Source of the DNA: Dendrolimus kikuchii
Lineage: Eukaryota > Arthropoda > Insecta > Lepidoptera > Lasiocampidae
Reading direction: 5' to 3'
Length of the DNA: 64,000 nt
NCBI GenBank assembly: GCA_019925095.2
Contig: CM034409.1
Coordinates: 10,278,001 to 10,342,000, forward strand
Below, piece after piece: positions 11,455 to 23,024 of the stretch. Every line of letters begins with the position of its first letter. The first letter of the stretch is position 1. The position numbers and the translations under genes were made by a program. The notes under the pieces are model-generated. The model ran no database searches, was not told where the DNA came from, and saw only the letters and a list, made by a program, of their open reading frames with translations.

Positions 11455-11545
11455 TTTTAAAGTGAAACTTATTTAGAATCGTTGTGATTTGAATTAAATG
11501 AAACGAAAAAGCGACACTAAAAAGAGATAAACACATAAAAATGCA
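11455..11545 (+). mobile_element. MITE family M 5' fragment
   Basis: Only the first 90 bp or so is present (aaagtgaaacttatttagaatcgttgtgattt ... gagataaacacataaa). It abuts the Helitron that starts at 11556. Confidence 0.6.
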
Positions 11546-11555
11546 ACCTTACTTA

Positions 11556-12349
11556 TCTATACTAATATTATAAAGAGGAAAGATTTGTTTGTTTGCATTG
11601 AATAGGCTCCGAAATTACTAAACCGAATTGAAAAATTCTTTCACTGTTGGCAAGCTACACTATCCCCGGGTGACATAGGCTATATTATATTTTCAAAAAA
11701 AATAGGGATCCTTACTAAAACTTCAATAATGTAACCCAAGGTGTAAAAAATATCGTAACATATTCTTTACATCGCGTGCGCTGCGAAAACTATTGATGAT
11801 AGAATAAAATAATGTACTACGACTTTGAAGAACACATCATTATTTCCAAAAAGTGTCGCAATGTCTAACTATTATAGTTATGCCACAACAAGTGTTCTTT
11901 TATTTTAAAATTTTAATTGAAATGCCGCCGCTAGAAAAGGCTCTTTATTTGTATCTTGGTATTCACCCTTATTAAAATAAATTACTTCGTATTCAATACT
12001 GCTTTAATACCTTTATATACCTTTTTGAATTATTTAATTCGGACATTCCATTCGAATGATATCACGAGTTTAAAAACGTAAGTATTAGAAAAAGTTGCGT
12101 GGTCGCCGCACCCCCTAATCGGCTAGATAGGCTTATGCGATGTAGGCGTCACTGGGGTACGGGAGGGGAATCAATGTCAGGAAATGAAGCGCCGCGCGGC
12201 TCACTCTTACGGTCGGCTCCCTACGCAATGGTCGTGTACGGAATCGAAAAATTTTAGATGAACAATATTTTGAATTCGCTTATTAGGTAATTAAACTCAA
12301 CAAAAAAGTTATTTTTAGACACCCGTGCGAAGCCGGGGCGGGCTGCTAG
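11556..12349 (+). mobile_element. Complete non-autonomous Helitron (family A)
   Basis: The element starts TCTATACTAATATTATAAAG at 11556 and ends CTAG at 12346-12349. A 3' hairpin-type sequence (cccgtgcgaagccggggcggg) lies at 12323-12343. The flanks are A at 11555 and T at 12350. At 794 bp and without a Rep/helicase frame it is non-autonomous. It is the reference copy for the interrupted one at 6336-8120. Confidence 0.8.
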
Positions 12350-13032
12350 TCATCAATATGTACCCAGTAATTTATTGTTAAATATAATTGTGACTCCAAT
12401 AATAAGGGGTTTTTTTTTGCCAAAATAGGTACAGGGCCCTAATAAAGCACCTGTATATTTAATTAAGAATACCGTGTATACTTGACAGAGACGATGTGTT
12501 AAATCAATTCCTTTGACATAATCAACCATCCAAACACATAGCTTCCGTTTATCCAACACGATGGCTGCAAACTATGTCACCGACTCGTCGTTAACTTAAT
12601 GGCCTATGTCATTTGTTTTACGAGCGCATTAGTCAATAATACAAATGAGGCTAATTTCCACGGTCGGCATCGCCCAGAACACGGATGCTATGGTAGAGCA
12701 GAAGCTTGTAGCGTGATCAGAGTCGATATTGAGTAATTTGAATATAAAGTAATTTTATAGGAACTGAAAGAATTATTAAAGAAAGGTTGAGAATGTAATA
12801 TGGGGCATTGTTGGCAGGGCCACCTTTGTCCAGGCGTGCAAGGGGTGCGTGGGACCACGGCGCAGGGACTTAGAAGGTGCCAGACGTAATCGTTAAAGAC
12901 GTAAAGTTTAACGTTTACGTAGATGTAAAGTTAATAACTTGAAAGTCATTAAAGACGAAGATTTTTCAAGGTTTCACTATAAACACCCCATAAAAGTCAA
13001 TTGAAAAGAATTCCAACCCTTAGTTATATATA
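12350..13032. other. Unannotated spacer
   Basis: No supported feature. A short GC-richer stretch at 12805-12885 may be an old repeat but has no second copy recognised in this window. Confidence 0.4.
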
Positions 13033-13037
13033 GCAGC
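13033..13037. repeat. Target-site duplication of the BEL element, left
   Basis: GCAGC immediately precedes the left LTR. The same five bases follow the right LTR at 16231-16235. Five-bp duplications are usual for BEL/Pao integrases. Confidence 0.85.
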
Positions 13038-13257
13038 TGTTTTGTTAATATAGTAAATTTAAAAGGCTGTGTCGATTTCACTTGTATATTTTGTCTTTTA
13101 CAGCTTTTTATGTTTATAATTTATATATATTATTTATTAGCAATATTTATGATAGACGTATGTAAGGCGAGTGACATGTGTGATTTATAATAGAATAATA
13201 TTATGAAGTAATGAAATGAGGTTGTAATGATTGAAAAAGTTCTGTTTATCGCAGACA
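13038..13257 (-). repeat. 3' LTR of the BEL element
   Basis: 220 bp; on the minus strand it starts TGTCTGCG and ends AAAACA, so it has TG...CA ends. By eye it is identical base for base to 16011-16230. The preceding minus-strand bases (ctgggaata) are a short purine-rich candidate polypurine tract. Confidence 0.9.
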
Positions 13258-13988
13258 TATTCCCAGACACAAGGAAATGTTTACAAAAATAACTTAAGAT
13301 TAGTAGAAAATTAGAGTACTTAGTTGGTACATCCACATATTATGTAGTGACAAGGCATTATTTAATAAAAACAAAAAAGTGCACTTAGTGGCAGAAACAA
13401 AAATTAAATCAACTCAAAGGACCATTATAAAAATATAAATTAATGTAGATAAGATGTGGATATTTATAGTAAATGTAGTAAAATTAACTTGCGTAGGTAG
13501 TTGATGATAATAATAATAATATAGACTTGTGCTTAAACTTAGAAACCGTTGATAGGCATAGGCTGACAATTATATACCCTTAATATAACAAACAATATTA
13601 AATGAATAATAATTAATACACGAAAATGTAATATTTACAAATGAAAAATTATTAATTGCACCACTAAAATCTTTGCCAACATGCATAAAGGCGCACTAGA
13701 GACTCTCTTGTATTCTTCGACAGTGCTGCCTAATGTTGATCTTCATGTTACCTTTAGTGCCTAATTGAAGAAGAGTAATAAATTACTGTAATGTTATTGT
13801 TAAGTGAGAGTACCGAGGATGTGTGTAGTGAGAGTAGTGATTAGTGTGTGTGTATATACGGTAGTGTGAGTCTCACTATGTATGTGTGTGATTGGATATG
13901 GATGAATGTATTCAATATACAACCCTTCCTCCGACACGACAAATGAGTTGGCTATACAAATAATTTTATGTTCCTTGGCAAATTAATA
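13258..13988 (-). other. Non-coding 3' region of the BEL element
   Basis: About 730 bp between the gag-protease stop and the 3' LTR, where the polymerase genes would stand. It holds GT-rich simple sequence at 13805-13900 and no open frame with retroviral motifs. Confidence 0.6.
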
Positions 13989-15938
13989 TTACAGTGTAGC
14001 TATATTTTTATATAAGGATTTTGTAGCTCCTTGTTGTATTCGATTATTGAAATTGACCATAGCAGTATGAGCTGTATTAATTATATCTTGATGATTTTGG
14101 AGTACAGTACCTGAGATGATCCAACCAAACACTGAGTTAATTAGTAGTGGTAAGTTATGACCTAGGCTTATGTGGCCTTCTGTAATAATGTTATAAAATA
14201 ATTCTGCGCCTATGAGTATATCAATTTCACTAGGAATATTAAACGAAGGATCTGCAAGTGAGTGAGTTTGAATGGGTATGTTCCAATTTTCAGTCTGTAT
14301 GTAGGCGTAAGGTGAGTTGACTATGATGTTATCCATAACTTGGCAGGTGATGTTGGATTTAAAAATGCTTGTGCGTGACGATATGGCTGTAGTAAATGTA
14401 TTATTGTTTGTGTGAAGTGTGGAAGATCCTATACCTTTGATTGAACATTGGTTACTGTCCAATTTGTGTTTCAATTTGAGCGCTAGCCTATTAGTGATTA
14501 GGTTAACCTCGCTGCCAGAATCCAAGAGAGCTCGAGCAGTATGCCACTGACCAGTTGGGTCCTGAATCCGTATAAGCGCTGTGGATAGTAAGATTTGTTT
14601 GTCATTAGATTGTTCAATTACTGTTGTGTACACAACAGATGATGTTTCCTCATTTTTGTGTGGCGATTGGTTTGAGATTGAATTTGAATGCGTATATACG
14701 GCTTTAGATGTTAGAGGTGTATTACTCGTTGATGGCAATTGTTGAACATTATCATTGTGAATATTGGATGAAATAGATAAATGAAATACATTGGCTTTTC
14801 TTGATAAACGATCCATATGCAGTATTGAATGATGACGAAGGCGACATGTTACACATTTATGCTTTGAACACTTGTGGTTGATTTTATAATGTTTGAGGCA
14901 ATTGAAGCAGAGATGATTATGTTTTACGTACTCGTTTCGTTGTACAGGAGACATCTTTAAAAATTCCGGACATTTATATATTAAGTGATTTTCTTTGCAT
15001 AATATACATATGTTATCATTTTGAATTACCGTCGCTGTGTTTGTTACCTTTGGTTTGTAAGAAGATGAAATCTTGTTCTCGGAGTTTCTATCATTGATTA
15101 AATCAAAGGCTGTCATTCTCATGCTAAGAAACTGCATCAATTCTTTGAATGTAGGCAGAGAAGTTTCCTTCCGGCCTAGTTCCCATGCCGCTCTGAGTGA
15201 ATTGTCCAGTTTTTGAGTGACAAGGTAAACCAAGAGGATATCCCAGTTGTCTGTGTTGATATCCAGCGCGTTGAGTGAATCTAAGCTCTGTTGTATGGTC
15301 ATAAGAAACTCCTTGAGGTTGTTGCGAGTTATTTGCTGATAATTTAGAAACGTTTTTAAATGATGGTTTACTATAATTACTTTGTTTTCGTACCTGTTTG
15401 ACAATATATTTAAAGCTTTGATATAGTTTTCTTCGGTGATAAGTAGAGAACTTACCAGTGTTGCTGCTTCACCCTTTAAGGATGATTTGAGGTATATTAG
15501 CTTTTGGATTATAGGGATGTTGGCATTATCAATGGTAGATAAAAATATGTTTTTGAAGTTAGGCCATTCCTTCAGCTTGCCGTCAAATGATGGTAGTTCG
15601 AGTTGTGGTAGTTTAATGTTATGTATACTTTCCTTATTGTAGTGGGCTATGCGCGGTTGCGAAGTCGCCTAGGAGTCAAGAATCCGGCTATAAGCTGCCC
15701 TGCTGGCGTAGTATATGTCTTCTATTGATTGTCGGTCCTGCTGATGTGCTTGTTCGTCGTCCTCTAATTCTTCTATTGATGATTGAATTTTGTCATATTG
15801 ATCGAATATTTTTTCCAAATCGTTGTATCTGTTTAGAATTTGTGATATGTCGTAGTTTTCTTGTAAAATGTAGTTATTGAGTCGAGTAAGTTTTCCTTTT
15901 ATTGTAGTACGTTTTGATTTGAGTTGTGAAATCGACAT
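13989..15938 (-). pseudogene. BEL/Pao gag-protease, one internal stop
   Basis: A single minus-strand frame of about 650 codons starts at the ATG at 15938 and ends at 13989. It contains one in-frame TAG at 15669-15671, after 89 codons. The N-terminal 89 residues are charged and coiled-coil-like. Downstream of the TAG follows the gag (DUF1759-type) region, with a conserved 'LPSFDGKLKEWPNF' block. Then come cysteine/histidine clusters (CILCKENHLIYKC and CFNCLKHYKINHKC) and an aspartic protease with ALLDSGSEVNLI. The frame stops shortly after 'SVFGWIISG', just before reverse transcriptase would begin. In a working element it makes the capsid and the processing protease. The TAG could be a decay mutation or a read-through point. 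Confidence 0.85.
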
Positions 15939-15990
15939 TTTGAATATTGATTTTTCCGAAAATATAGTAATCTGTAACTGCTGGTTTAAT

Positions 15991-16008
15991 CCGGGTCGAT
16001 TAGGGCCA
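15991..16008 (-). promoter_or_regulatory. Candidate primer-binding site of the BEL element
   Basis: On the minus strand TGGCCCTAATCGACCCGG begins two bases after the 5' LTR. A TGG start close to the LTR is the usual form of a tRNA primer site. The matching tRNA was not identified. Confidence 0.35.
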
Positions 16009-16010
16009 AA

Positions 16011-16230
16011 TGTTTTGTTAATATAGTAAATTTAAAAGGCTGTGTCGATTTCACTTGTATATTTTGTCTTTTACAGCTTTTTATGTTTATAATTTATATA
16101 TATTATTTATTAGCAATATTTATGATAGACGTATGTAAGGCGAGTGACATGTGTGATTTATAATAGAATAATATTATGAAGTAATGAAATGAGGTTGTAA
16201 TGATTGAAAAAGTTCTGTTTATCGCAGACA
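16011..16230 (-). repeat. 5' LTR of the BEL element
   Basis: 220 bp, identical to 13038-13257. It is followed on the plus strand by GCAGC (16231-16235), the right copy of the target duplication. It should carry the promoter of the element on the minus strand; no clear TATA box was assigned. Confidence 0.9.
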
Positions 16231-16235
16231 GCAGC

Positions 16236-18398
16236 CACTACTGGTTTGCATTTGCTTCGCGGCTTTACTATACCAATGTGAAACGCCATACTTGTATATC
16301 ACATATTCCTATCAAATTTTATACCTATAGAATTATATCAGTATTTACATTAGTCGTTTCTCAGAGAAATGACTATTACGTACAAAGCCGGACGAACATA
16401 ACAATTTCACAAGATTCCGTTTTTGCCAAAACGGCTAATATAGGCACCCAGCAAGGGGGGCGCAAGTTAATTTTTGCACCCCAACGTCCAATAAGCCCTT
16501 AAGATGGCCCTGATTGTCGGATAAATCAAAGAACGCGTATACAGCTTAGCGACTAACTTTATGGTATGTATAAGCAACAAACAGTATTATAATATTCCTT
16601 ATACCTCTACTACACTTAGGATAATGTCAGTATTAATGAGTGTGTCAAACAGATGTAGCCAAGGGTTTAATGCGAGTTTGGTAACGTTAAACATTGGCAG
16701 ATAACTCATGTATATACACTAATGTATCTAAACGTTTTTACGCTATAAGTAACTCTCATTTGGTCTGAGATACTAACACTGATGTAGATGAAGCAGGGGA
16801 AATATAAACTAAATGTACTTGTGATGAAAATTAGTAATATGGGCATGTTATAATAAATATAATAGAAATGAAAATCATATTATAAAAAGAATGCAGAACT
16901 GGAATATAAAGGAATTTAAGTTAAAGTATACTAAAAAAGAGATAAATGGATCGTGTGACGTGAACATATGTCAGAAAAGAGGAGGTGAGGAGAGGACAAG
17001 TCAGGATGGAAGGAAAAGATATACTGTGGCGACCTCAAATAATTGGGGGAAGATGAAAGAAATGACAGTGTTATTTATTCGAGAACTGTTAGCAGCTTTC
17101 GAATACCACTGTCATTTCTTTTCTGTAAATTAACATATAACATTCCTTCACAAAATTTGACCCCCCACTATTGATTGATGTTGTATTCCACTGTGTGGTT
17201 TTTTTTAAATCAGCCAATTTCATTCCTGATCAGGGTAATTGATTTTATATTACATTATATTCGACATGTTTTATAGTTTCGGATTTGGCCAAAGAAACCT
17301 ACTTGAAAAATTAATTCTGTAAAGTATGTTTTTAGTGCAATAATATAAACTTGCGGTACGTCAGTATTCAAATATTGTACCCACATACATACATTATCAG
17401 TACCCACAATTATACGCCACATACACGATAAAAAATATTATATTATATATTAATAACACTACATTACATAATTGCTTAATGTTTTAACCTGTATTTTTTC
17501 TCAACTCATTCTAAGTTAGTCGTTCTTGTAGAAACTACAGAATTTTCTTCCTTGTTTATGAGGCGAGTATGATTAATGTGAGCTGGCTGGCTACTAAAAT
17601 ATCCTATTAATATTATAACCGCAAAAGTTTGCCAGGGTGGATGTATGATACTCTTATACGCAAAAATTATAAGGAAGGATTTTGATGATATTTTACAGTA
17701 ACATAAGCTAACATATCCAAGTAATACGTAGGTAGACATTGTATAAATTGACCAACTAAAACGATAACTGTCAAGCAAATTTTTATTTAACAGTTAACAT
17801 ATCGTTCTGGCTTTTTGAATAATGTGCGGGTGAATTGTAGAGCACGGGGCGAGTTATACGCGTCATCGCAGGGTGCAAGACCGGAAGCGGACAGACGAAT
17901 AAAAGTAGAAGTAGTTGATTTTGCCTGTTCTTTGCGGCTTTGCTGTAGACCGATATGCATATAATTTGGTACACTTAAGTACTTTATACATTCGTTCAGT
18001 TGGATGAACTTGAAATATAATTATTACACCAGAAAATGAGATAGTTTGTAATAATAACGCTATACGAATCTAAAATATGCTTACAGAGTTATAACGTGTT
18101 GCAAAGCGGAATACATAGATTAGCAAGTAGACTTAATTTTTAACTTATATGTATGACCTTCAAAAATTGTTCTCTAGTGGAACTTTGTTTGAATAATAAC
18201 TTGAATTTGCATTAAAAAATCATTTGAAAAAGTCCGCGTAAAAAACTCTTGTTTAATAAATCTTAATCATGCTATTAGTTCGATGATTATTTTGGAACAA
18301 AATTTACACAACAAATAGCAAAGAAGCCCTAGTATTTTTTAAAATGTCTATAAAGAAAGTCTACAGTGATATACATCTAAACTATACGTTTTAAGTAA
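16236..18398. other. Spacer with one strong foldback
   Basis: There is no supported gene. The only structured feature is the inverted repeat at 17030-17180 (listed separately). 16240-16290 and 17925-17955 share a weak 'gcttcgcggctttactatacca'-type motif, so the BEL element may have landed inside an older repeat. Confidence 0.4.
17030..17180. repeat. Inverted repeat / hairpin
   Basis: GAAAGAAATGACAGTG at 17055-17070 pairs with CACTGTCATTTCTTTTC at 17107-17123. ATTCGA at 17077 pairs with TCGAAT at 17099. This gives a stem-loop of about 70 nt. Weaker outer complementarity (caaataattggggg near 17036 with ccccccactattgattg near 17161) suggests a larger foldback of about 150 bp. It may be a small foldback transposon or a hairpin RNA source. 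Confidence 0.55.
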
Positions 18399-18634
18399 CT
18401 AGCTGTGCCCGTGACGCCTTCCGCGTAGAATTTGTTTTCAAAACCCCCCGATTTTCTAACATTCTTCATTGGTGCTCCGCTCCTATTAGTTTTAGCGTGA
18501 TGATATATAGCCTATAGCCTTCCTCGATAAATGGGCTATCTAACCCTGAAAGAATTTTTCAAATCAGACCAGTAGTTCCTGAGATTAGCGCGTTCAATCA
18601 AACAATTTCTTCAGCTTTATATATTAGTATAAGA
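18399..18634 (-). mobile_element. Complete short Helitron (family B)
   Basis: On the minus strand it starts TCTTATACTAATATATAAAG at 18634 and ends GGGCACAGCTAG, with CTAG at 18399-18402. The flanks obey the A|T rule (T at 18635 and A at 18398 on the plus strand). 236 bp, non-coding. It carries the 'ggaagg...gacttcttccgcg' type 3' stem of the family. Confidence 0.75.
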
Positions 18635-18644
18635 TAAGATATAA

Positions 18645-18720
18645 GATGAGTGGCGCCGTCTTGGGGAGGCCTACGTCCAGCAGTGGACTGCAAATGGCTG
18701 ACGACGACGAAGATATAAGA
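18645..18720 (+). pseudogene. RTE-like LINE 3' end fragment
   Basis: The plus frame reads WRRLGEAYVQQWTANG, then stop, followed by a short GAC-repeat tail. This is the C-terminal ending of RTE-clade-like LINEs common in Lepidoptera, which have almost no 3' untranslated region. A second piece lies at 34390-34510 on the other strand. It is only a 5'-truncated relic. Confidence 0.6.
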
Positions 18721-19037
18721 TACAAGTCTAAAAAAAAGATTAAGACGTTTACGCTTCGCAGCGCTGCAGCTGCTGTAAGGAGGTTTATACATTCAAACAT
18801 CTCAAAATAAATCAGTTACCTACTAACTTCAAACGGGGCTTCTTAAAACGGCTCAATAATCGCAATTAGAATCTTATTATAGTGACTAAGCTTTCAATAT
18901 CAACTGTTCAGATGCAACGGTGATGAGACTCGGTTTTTTATCATCTAATAAGAGTATTCTACTTTATGCAGGTGATTGATTTCAAGAATATTTTATAATA
19001 CTAGTTACGAGAATTTTATCACAGTCTTATCAACACA

Positions 19038-19380
19038 TATTTTTTGAAGTGAAACTTCTTTAGAATCGTTGTGATTTCAAACTCGATGAACGTAAAAGTG
19101 TCACTAAAACCAGATAAACACATAAATCTATAGACCTAAGCCTGCGAGAGAATGAAATAGAATACATTATGTTTAATATTTTAAACACTATGCTCATACA
19201 GAGAGAGTTGGAATTGTTTTGAAGTTTTTCGTTAATACTTCAAATATCCTGTTTTAATACTTAAATATATTATGACGGTGTAATATATGAAATGTGACGT
19301 CACGAAATTTAGAATACCTCCCACCCCTTATCACACTTTGTTTCACTTCTACTGCGTGTGAACTGCACAAACACATAATT
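19038..19380 (+). mobile_element. MITE family M, variant copy
   Basis: It begins GAAGTGAAACTTC at 19039 and ends with 'tttcacttctactgcgtgtgaactgcac' near 19340-19375. The middle differs from the 10573 copy and matches the split copy at 27613-27750 plus 29089-29205 ('catacagagagagttgg', 'ttcgttaatacttcaa'). It defines a second subfamily of the same MITE. Confidence 0.65.
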
Positions 19381-20755
19381 GTTTTATTTTCTGGCTGACT
19401 AAAACTGACGCCTAATGTGATTCTTGTGGCAACTCAGAACATAAAATTTTACTAAACAGTTTAAATTTTCAACACAAACACAATTCTTGTTAAAAATCAA
19501 TCAATATTTTAGAGCTGTAGTTCGTATCTATTCTATTTTGTAATTATTTTGGCTAAATTCTACTATGAGTCGACATAAATTTATTACTCAAATGTGACTT
19601 GAGCCTTAGTCGTGGAATCTATGCAATCTATGCACTGGTTCCTAGAAACTGCTGTCGGGCATCTGCGTTCAAATTAATAAAAGCGTGACAGGCTCGAGAA
19701 CTATGGACTCGTGTCGATATCATTAAATATTATATTTTTACTTGAAATAAAGTTGTATACCAATTTTGACACTGATTTATTTGGAGTTTATAATTCCGCT
19801 GTAGAAATTGTAAATAAGTAAAAAAATCCTAACAATATCTCTCAAATGTTGTCTTTATTAACTATTTGAATACATAACACAAATATTGCAATGTATAGTA
19901 AAAATAATGTAAAACTTGTTGTGAAATCTGATAAACAAAGTACATAATTATGTTTTAAATTTTAAGTCTAATCCTATTTTTATCACTACACTCAAATATA
20001 GCAAATATTAATTACTTAAAATAATAAAATAATGCAATAATTATGACGAATGACAATGATCTCAAGTGTTTTAAGTATTCCAATTATGCATTATAATAAA
20101 TGAGTTTTAAGTTTATATTATTACCATTTTGTACTTATATATTATAAAAAGTTGTAAGGATCTCAAAAAAAGTTAAATAAAAATAATATTATACTCTTTA
20201 AATATGCATAATAATGTATAAAAAATCTTTGACTATAAATTCACCTCACATAAAGTTGATAAACTCACAAATTCATAACACAACTTGTCTATTTCATATT
20301 CCTTAAACATGTACAAAAATAACATACTAAAATAAAACGACCAACATCAAAGTTAAACACCCGTAAAATGCATTCATCAAAACGAAATATTTTTGTGCAC
20401 AGAACTTGTTTCTACAGTTTTCTTCGTCTTTGAAGAAAACTAATTTCTAATGCTAGCAAGATAAGATATAATTTTCCCCGTATTGAATACAATCCAAGTG
20501 CAAATAACCAAGTAATGAGCAGAATGAAATGGTTTGTAACATTGACGAGAAATGTGTGGTACCCTTTTGTCGCTTTAGTTTATGATCGAAGTTATTACTT
20601 GAATGTCAAGTAGAAATGAAATATTATATTAAACATGTAAAAATAGTTCAGACAGATTTAAATATTATAAACCAAATAAATGATTCTCTTATAAAGAAAA
20701 TGTGGATAAGAAGTCTTGTTTAATTTAATTTTGAAAACTAATATTATTTCTGAGT
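19381..20755. other. Unannotated AT-rich spacer
   Basis: Extremely AT-rich sequence with no supported gene, RNA or repeat copy. Confidence 0.5.
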
Positions 20756-20860
20756 GAGGAAACGTAGCCAGACTTCTGGGCACCTTACCCATAGAAGACG
20801 GTGACTTAAGCTCGGTATTCTACTTTTATTCTTGAGGGACTTTGGGTAGCATACAATATA
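20756..20860. repeat. Dispersed repeat L, copy 1
   Basis: The block 'gaggaaacgtagccagacttctgggcaccttacccatagaagacggtga...cttgaggga' recurs at 51953-52045 and, more diverged, at 30361-30460. About 100 bp, non-coding, family unknown. Confidence 0.55.
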
Positions 20861-20937
20861 ACTACGTTGTTTTATTTTATGATATTAGTTTATAAAGTTA
20901 TTGTAAAATAGAAGTATGAAAAAAATATTTTCTACAA

Positions 20938-21343
20938 TCTATATACTTATATATATAAATCAACTGCTGTTCGTTAGTCTCACATAAACTCGAGAACGGC
21001 TGGACTGATTTGGCTAATTTTGGTTTTGAATTACTTGTGGAAGTCCAGGGAAGGTTTAAAAGGTGAGTAAATATGAAAAAAATGCTTGGAATATAGTAAA
21101 AACAACAATTTCGCTTTCCATTTCAATCTATTACTACCTGTCAAACATTTGATGTTAATCCCGTCGTTTAGAAATCAATTAAATTTAAAAGTCGTTCAGA
21201 AATCAAATTAAATTTCAAAACGAAGTTTTTTTTCATTATTTTGGTTTTGAATGTCAAACGTTTGATGTTCGTCCCGTCGTTCAGAAATCAACGTTTTTTA
21301 TTTATTGATTCTGAGGCGGTACGAAGTTTTCCGGGTCAGCTAG
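20938..21343 (+). mobile_element. Complete non-autonomous Helitron (family C)
   Basis: It starts TCTATATACTTATATATATA at 20938 and ends TTTTCCGGGTCAGCTAG at 21343, flanked by A (20937) and T (21344). 406 bp, non-coding. It contains an internal imperfect duplication of 'gtcaaac.tttgatgtt..tcccgtcgtt.agaaatcaa' at about 21128 and 21252. Confidence 0.7.
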
Positions 21344-21357
21344 TTTCAAATATTAAA

Positions 21358-22114
21358 TCTGTACTAATATTATAAAGCTGAAGAGTTTGTTTGTGTGTTT
21401 AAACGCGCTAATCTCAGGAACCGCTGATCCGATTTGAAAATTTCTTTCAGTGTTGAATAGTACATTTATCGAGGCTATATTATATTTTCAAAAAAATTAG
21501 GGATCCTTACTAAAAGTCCAATAATGTAACCCAAGGTGTAAAAAAATGACCCGAAAAAATCCTTACACGGCGTACGCTGCGATAACTATTGATTATAGAA
21601 CAAAACAATGTACTACCACTTTGCAGAACATATAATGGTCTACAAAAAATATCCGTAAACATATGTCTAACTATTGTAGTTATCTCACAATAAGTGTTTT
21701 CTGTTATTTTTTTAAATAATTAAAATGCCGTCGCTTCAAAAACTCTTTGTTTTGTACCTTGGTATTAATCCTTATCAAAATAAATTATTCCATATTCAAG
21801 ACGAATTCAATACCTTTCTAAAACTTTTTGAATTATTCAATTCGGACGTTTCATTCAAAAGATATCGTGATATTTAAAATTTAAGTATTAGTGTTGTCGC
21901 CAAATATACTAATATTGTTTGATTGAACGCGCTAATCTCAGGAACTACTGGTCTGATTTGAAAAATTCTTTCAGTGTTGGATAGCCCATATATTGAGGAA
22001 GGCTATATATCATCACGCTAAGACCAATAGGAGCGGAGCACCAATGAAGAATGTTTCAAAATCGGAGGGTTTTGAAAGCAAATTCCACGCGGACGACGTC
22101 GCGGGCACAGCTTG
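21358..22114 (+). mobile_element. Composite Helitron B, copy 1
   Basis: It begins TCTGTACTAATATTATAAAG at 21358 with A at 21357, and ends GGGCACAGCTTG at 22114 (CTAG drifted to CTTG) followed by T. The first ~540 bp is related to family A (gggatccttactaaaa, taatgtaacccaaggtgtaaaaa). From about 21905 it continues with the family B short form, starting near 'atatactaatattgtttgattgaacgcg'. An inverted copy with the same junction is at 27751-28517. Confidence 0.75.
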
Positions 22115-23020
22115 TATTACATAACTGGCAAGCTTGTTATGGCATCACCCGTTTGTCTAAAATCCATACCTTTTTCCAAAGTAATTCAAGAAAGACTATG
22201 GTTTAAATTGGATTAGTAAAAATAGGTATGTGTTTATTCATCTAAAATAGAGTTTCATAAGATATATTGTGAAAACCGAAAACAAATTAAAGAGGCATTA
22301 AGTTAAAGAGAGGCATGATTTTGGGCTACTTATTAAGATACGTTTTTCAATAAAACTGATAATAGAAAAGATATTACAAGGTTTAAAACAGTCGATTGCC
22401 ACTGTTAGATACAGGATTTAACAAACTTAGCTGACCTACCGAATATATCTACCGAAGATAGACTTCGGTAGATCTATAGATGTACCGAAGAAAGACATAA
22501 TTAAGGTTAGGGCTTCTTCAAATAGAACTGAGAAATCTACTTAATTTGTTATATAGTAACAAAACGATTACACAGCAAGAACACAAAAATCATACGCAGA
22601 GAGACAGTGCTGCTATCTATACAAAAAAGTAAAACAATCGGCAACGACCCTGTAGCTATTCAGCCAAGATCAAAAATTTTTACTTAGCAAGTTAACAGAC
22701 GTGACCGATTTACACGCATAGTAATTTTGTCTGCAAAAACCGCTGACTGCTTGTTTAGTGATCAAAATGTTTAGTAGTTTCTAACCCAGCCAAAAATATG
22801 GCCTTTCAGAATTGATGTTATTCCATCCAATTTCCAACAGCCAATCACCTGTCCCTGTCTATGCTATACTAAATCTCCTTATTTCCTTGGGGATTATCGT
22901 TCGCATACCCTTACGATTAAGTATGTACAGAGCTCAAACTACATATATTTTCCACTTACATAATTATGTACATTTTAATTATATTTATGTCGGTAATAGT
23001 AGCAATATAATAACGTGTGA
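22115..23020. other. Unannotated spacer
   Basis: A small tandem-like motif (accgaagatagacttcggtag) lies at 22448-22475. Otherwise nothing is supported here. Confidence 0.4.
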
Positions 23021-23024
23021 AATG

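Larger units (their letters stand above)
13038..16230 (-). mobile_element. BEL/Pao LTR retrotransposon, internally deleted
   Basis: The element is 3193 bp, bounded by identical 220-bp LTRs and a 5-bp duplication (GCAGC). On the minus strand it reads 5' LTR (16230-16011), leader, gag-protease frame (15938-13989), a 730-bp non-coding 3' part (13258-13988), then the 3' LTR (13257-13038). Reverse transcriptase, RNase H and integrase, which in this family follow the protease in the same frame, are absent. The element cannot move by itself. Identical LTRs mean it inserted very recently and must have been mobilised in trans by a complete relative. Confidence 0.9.
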
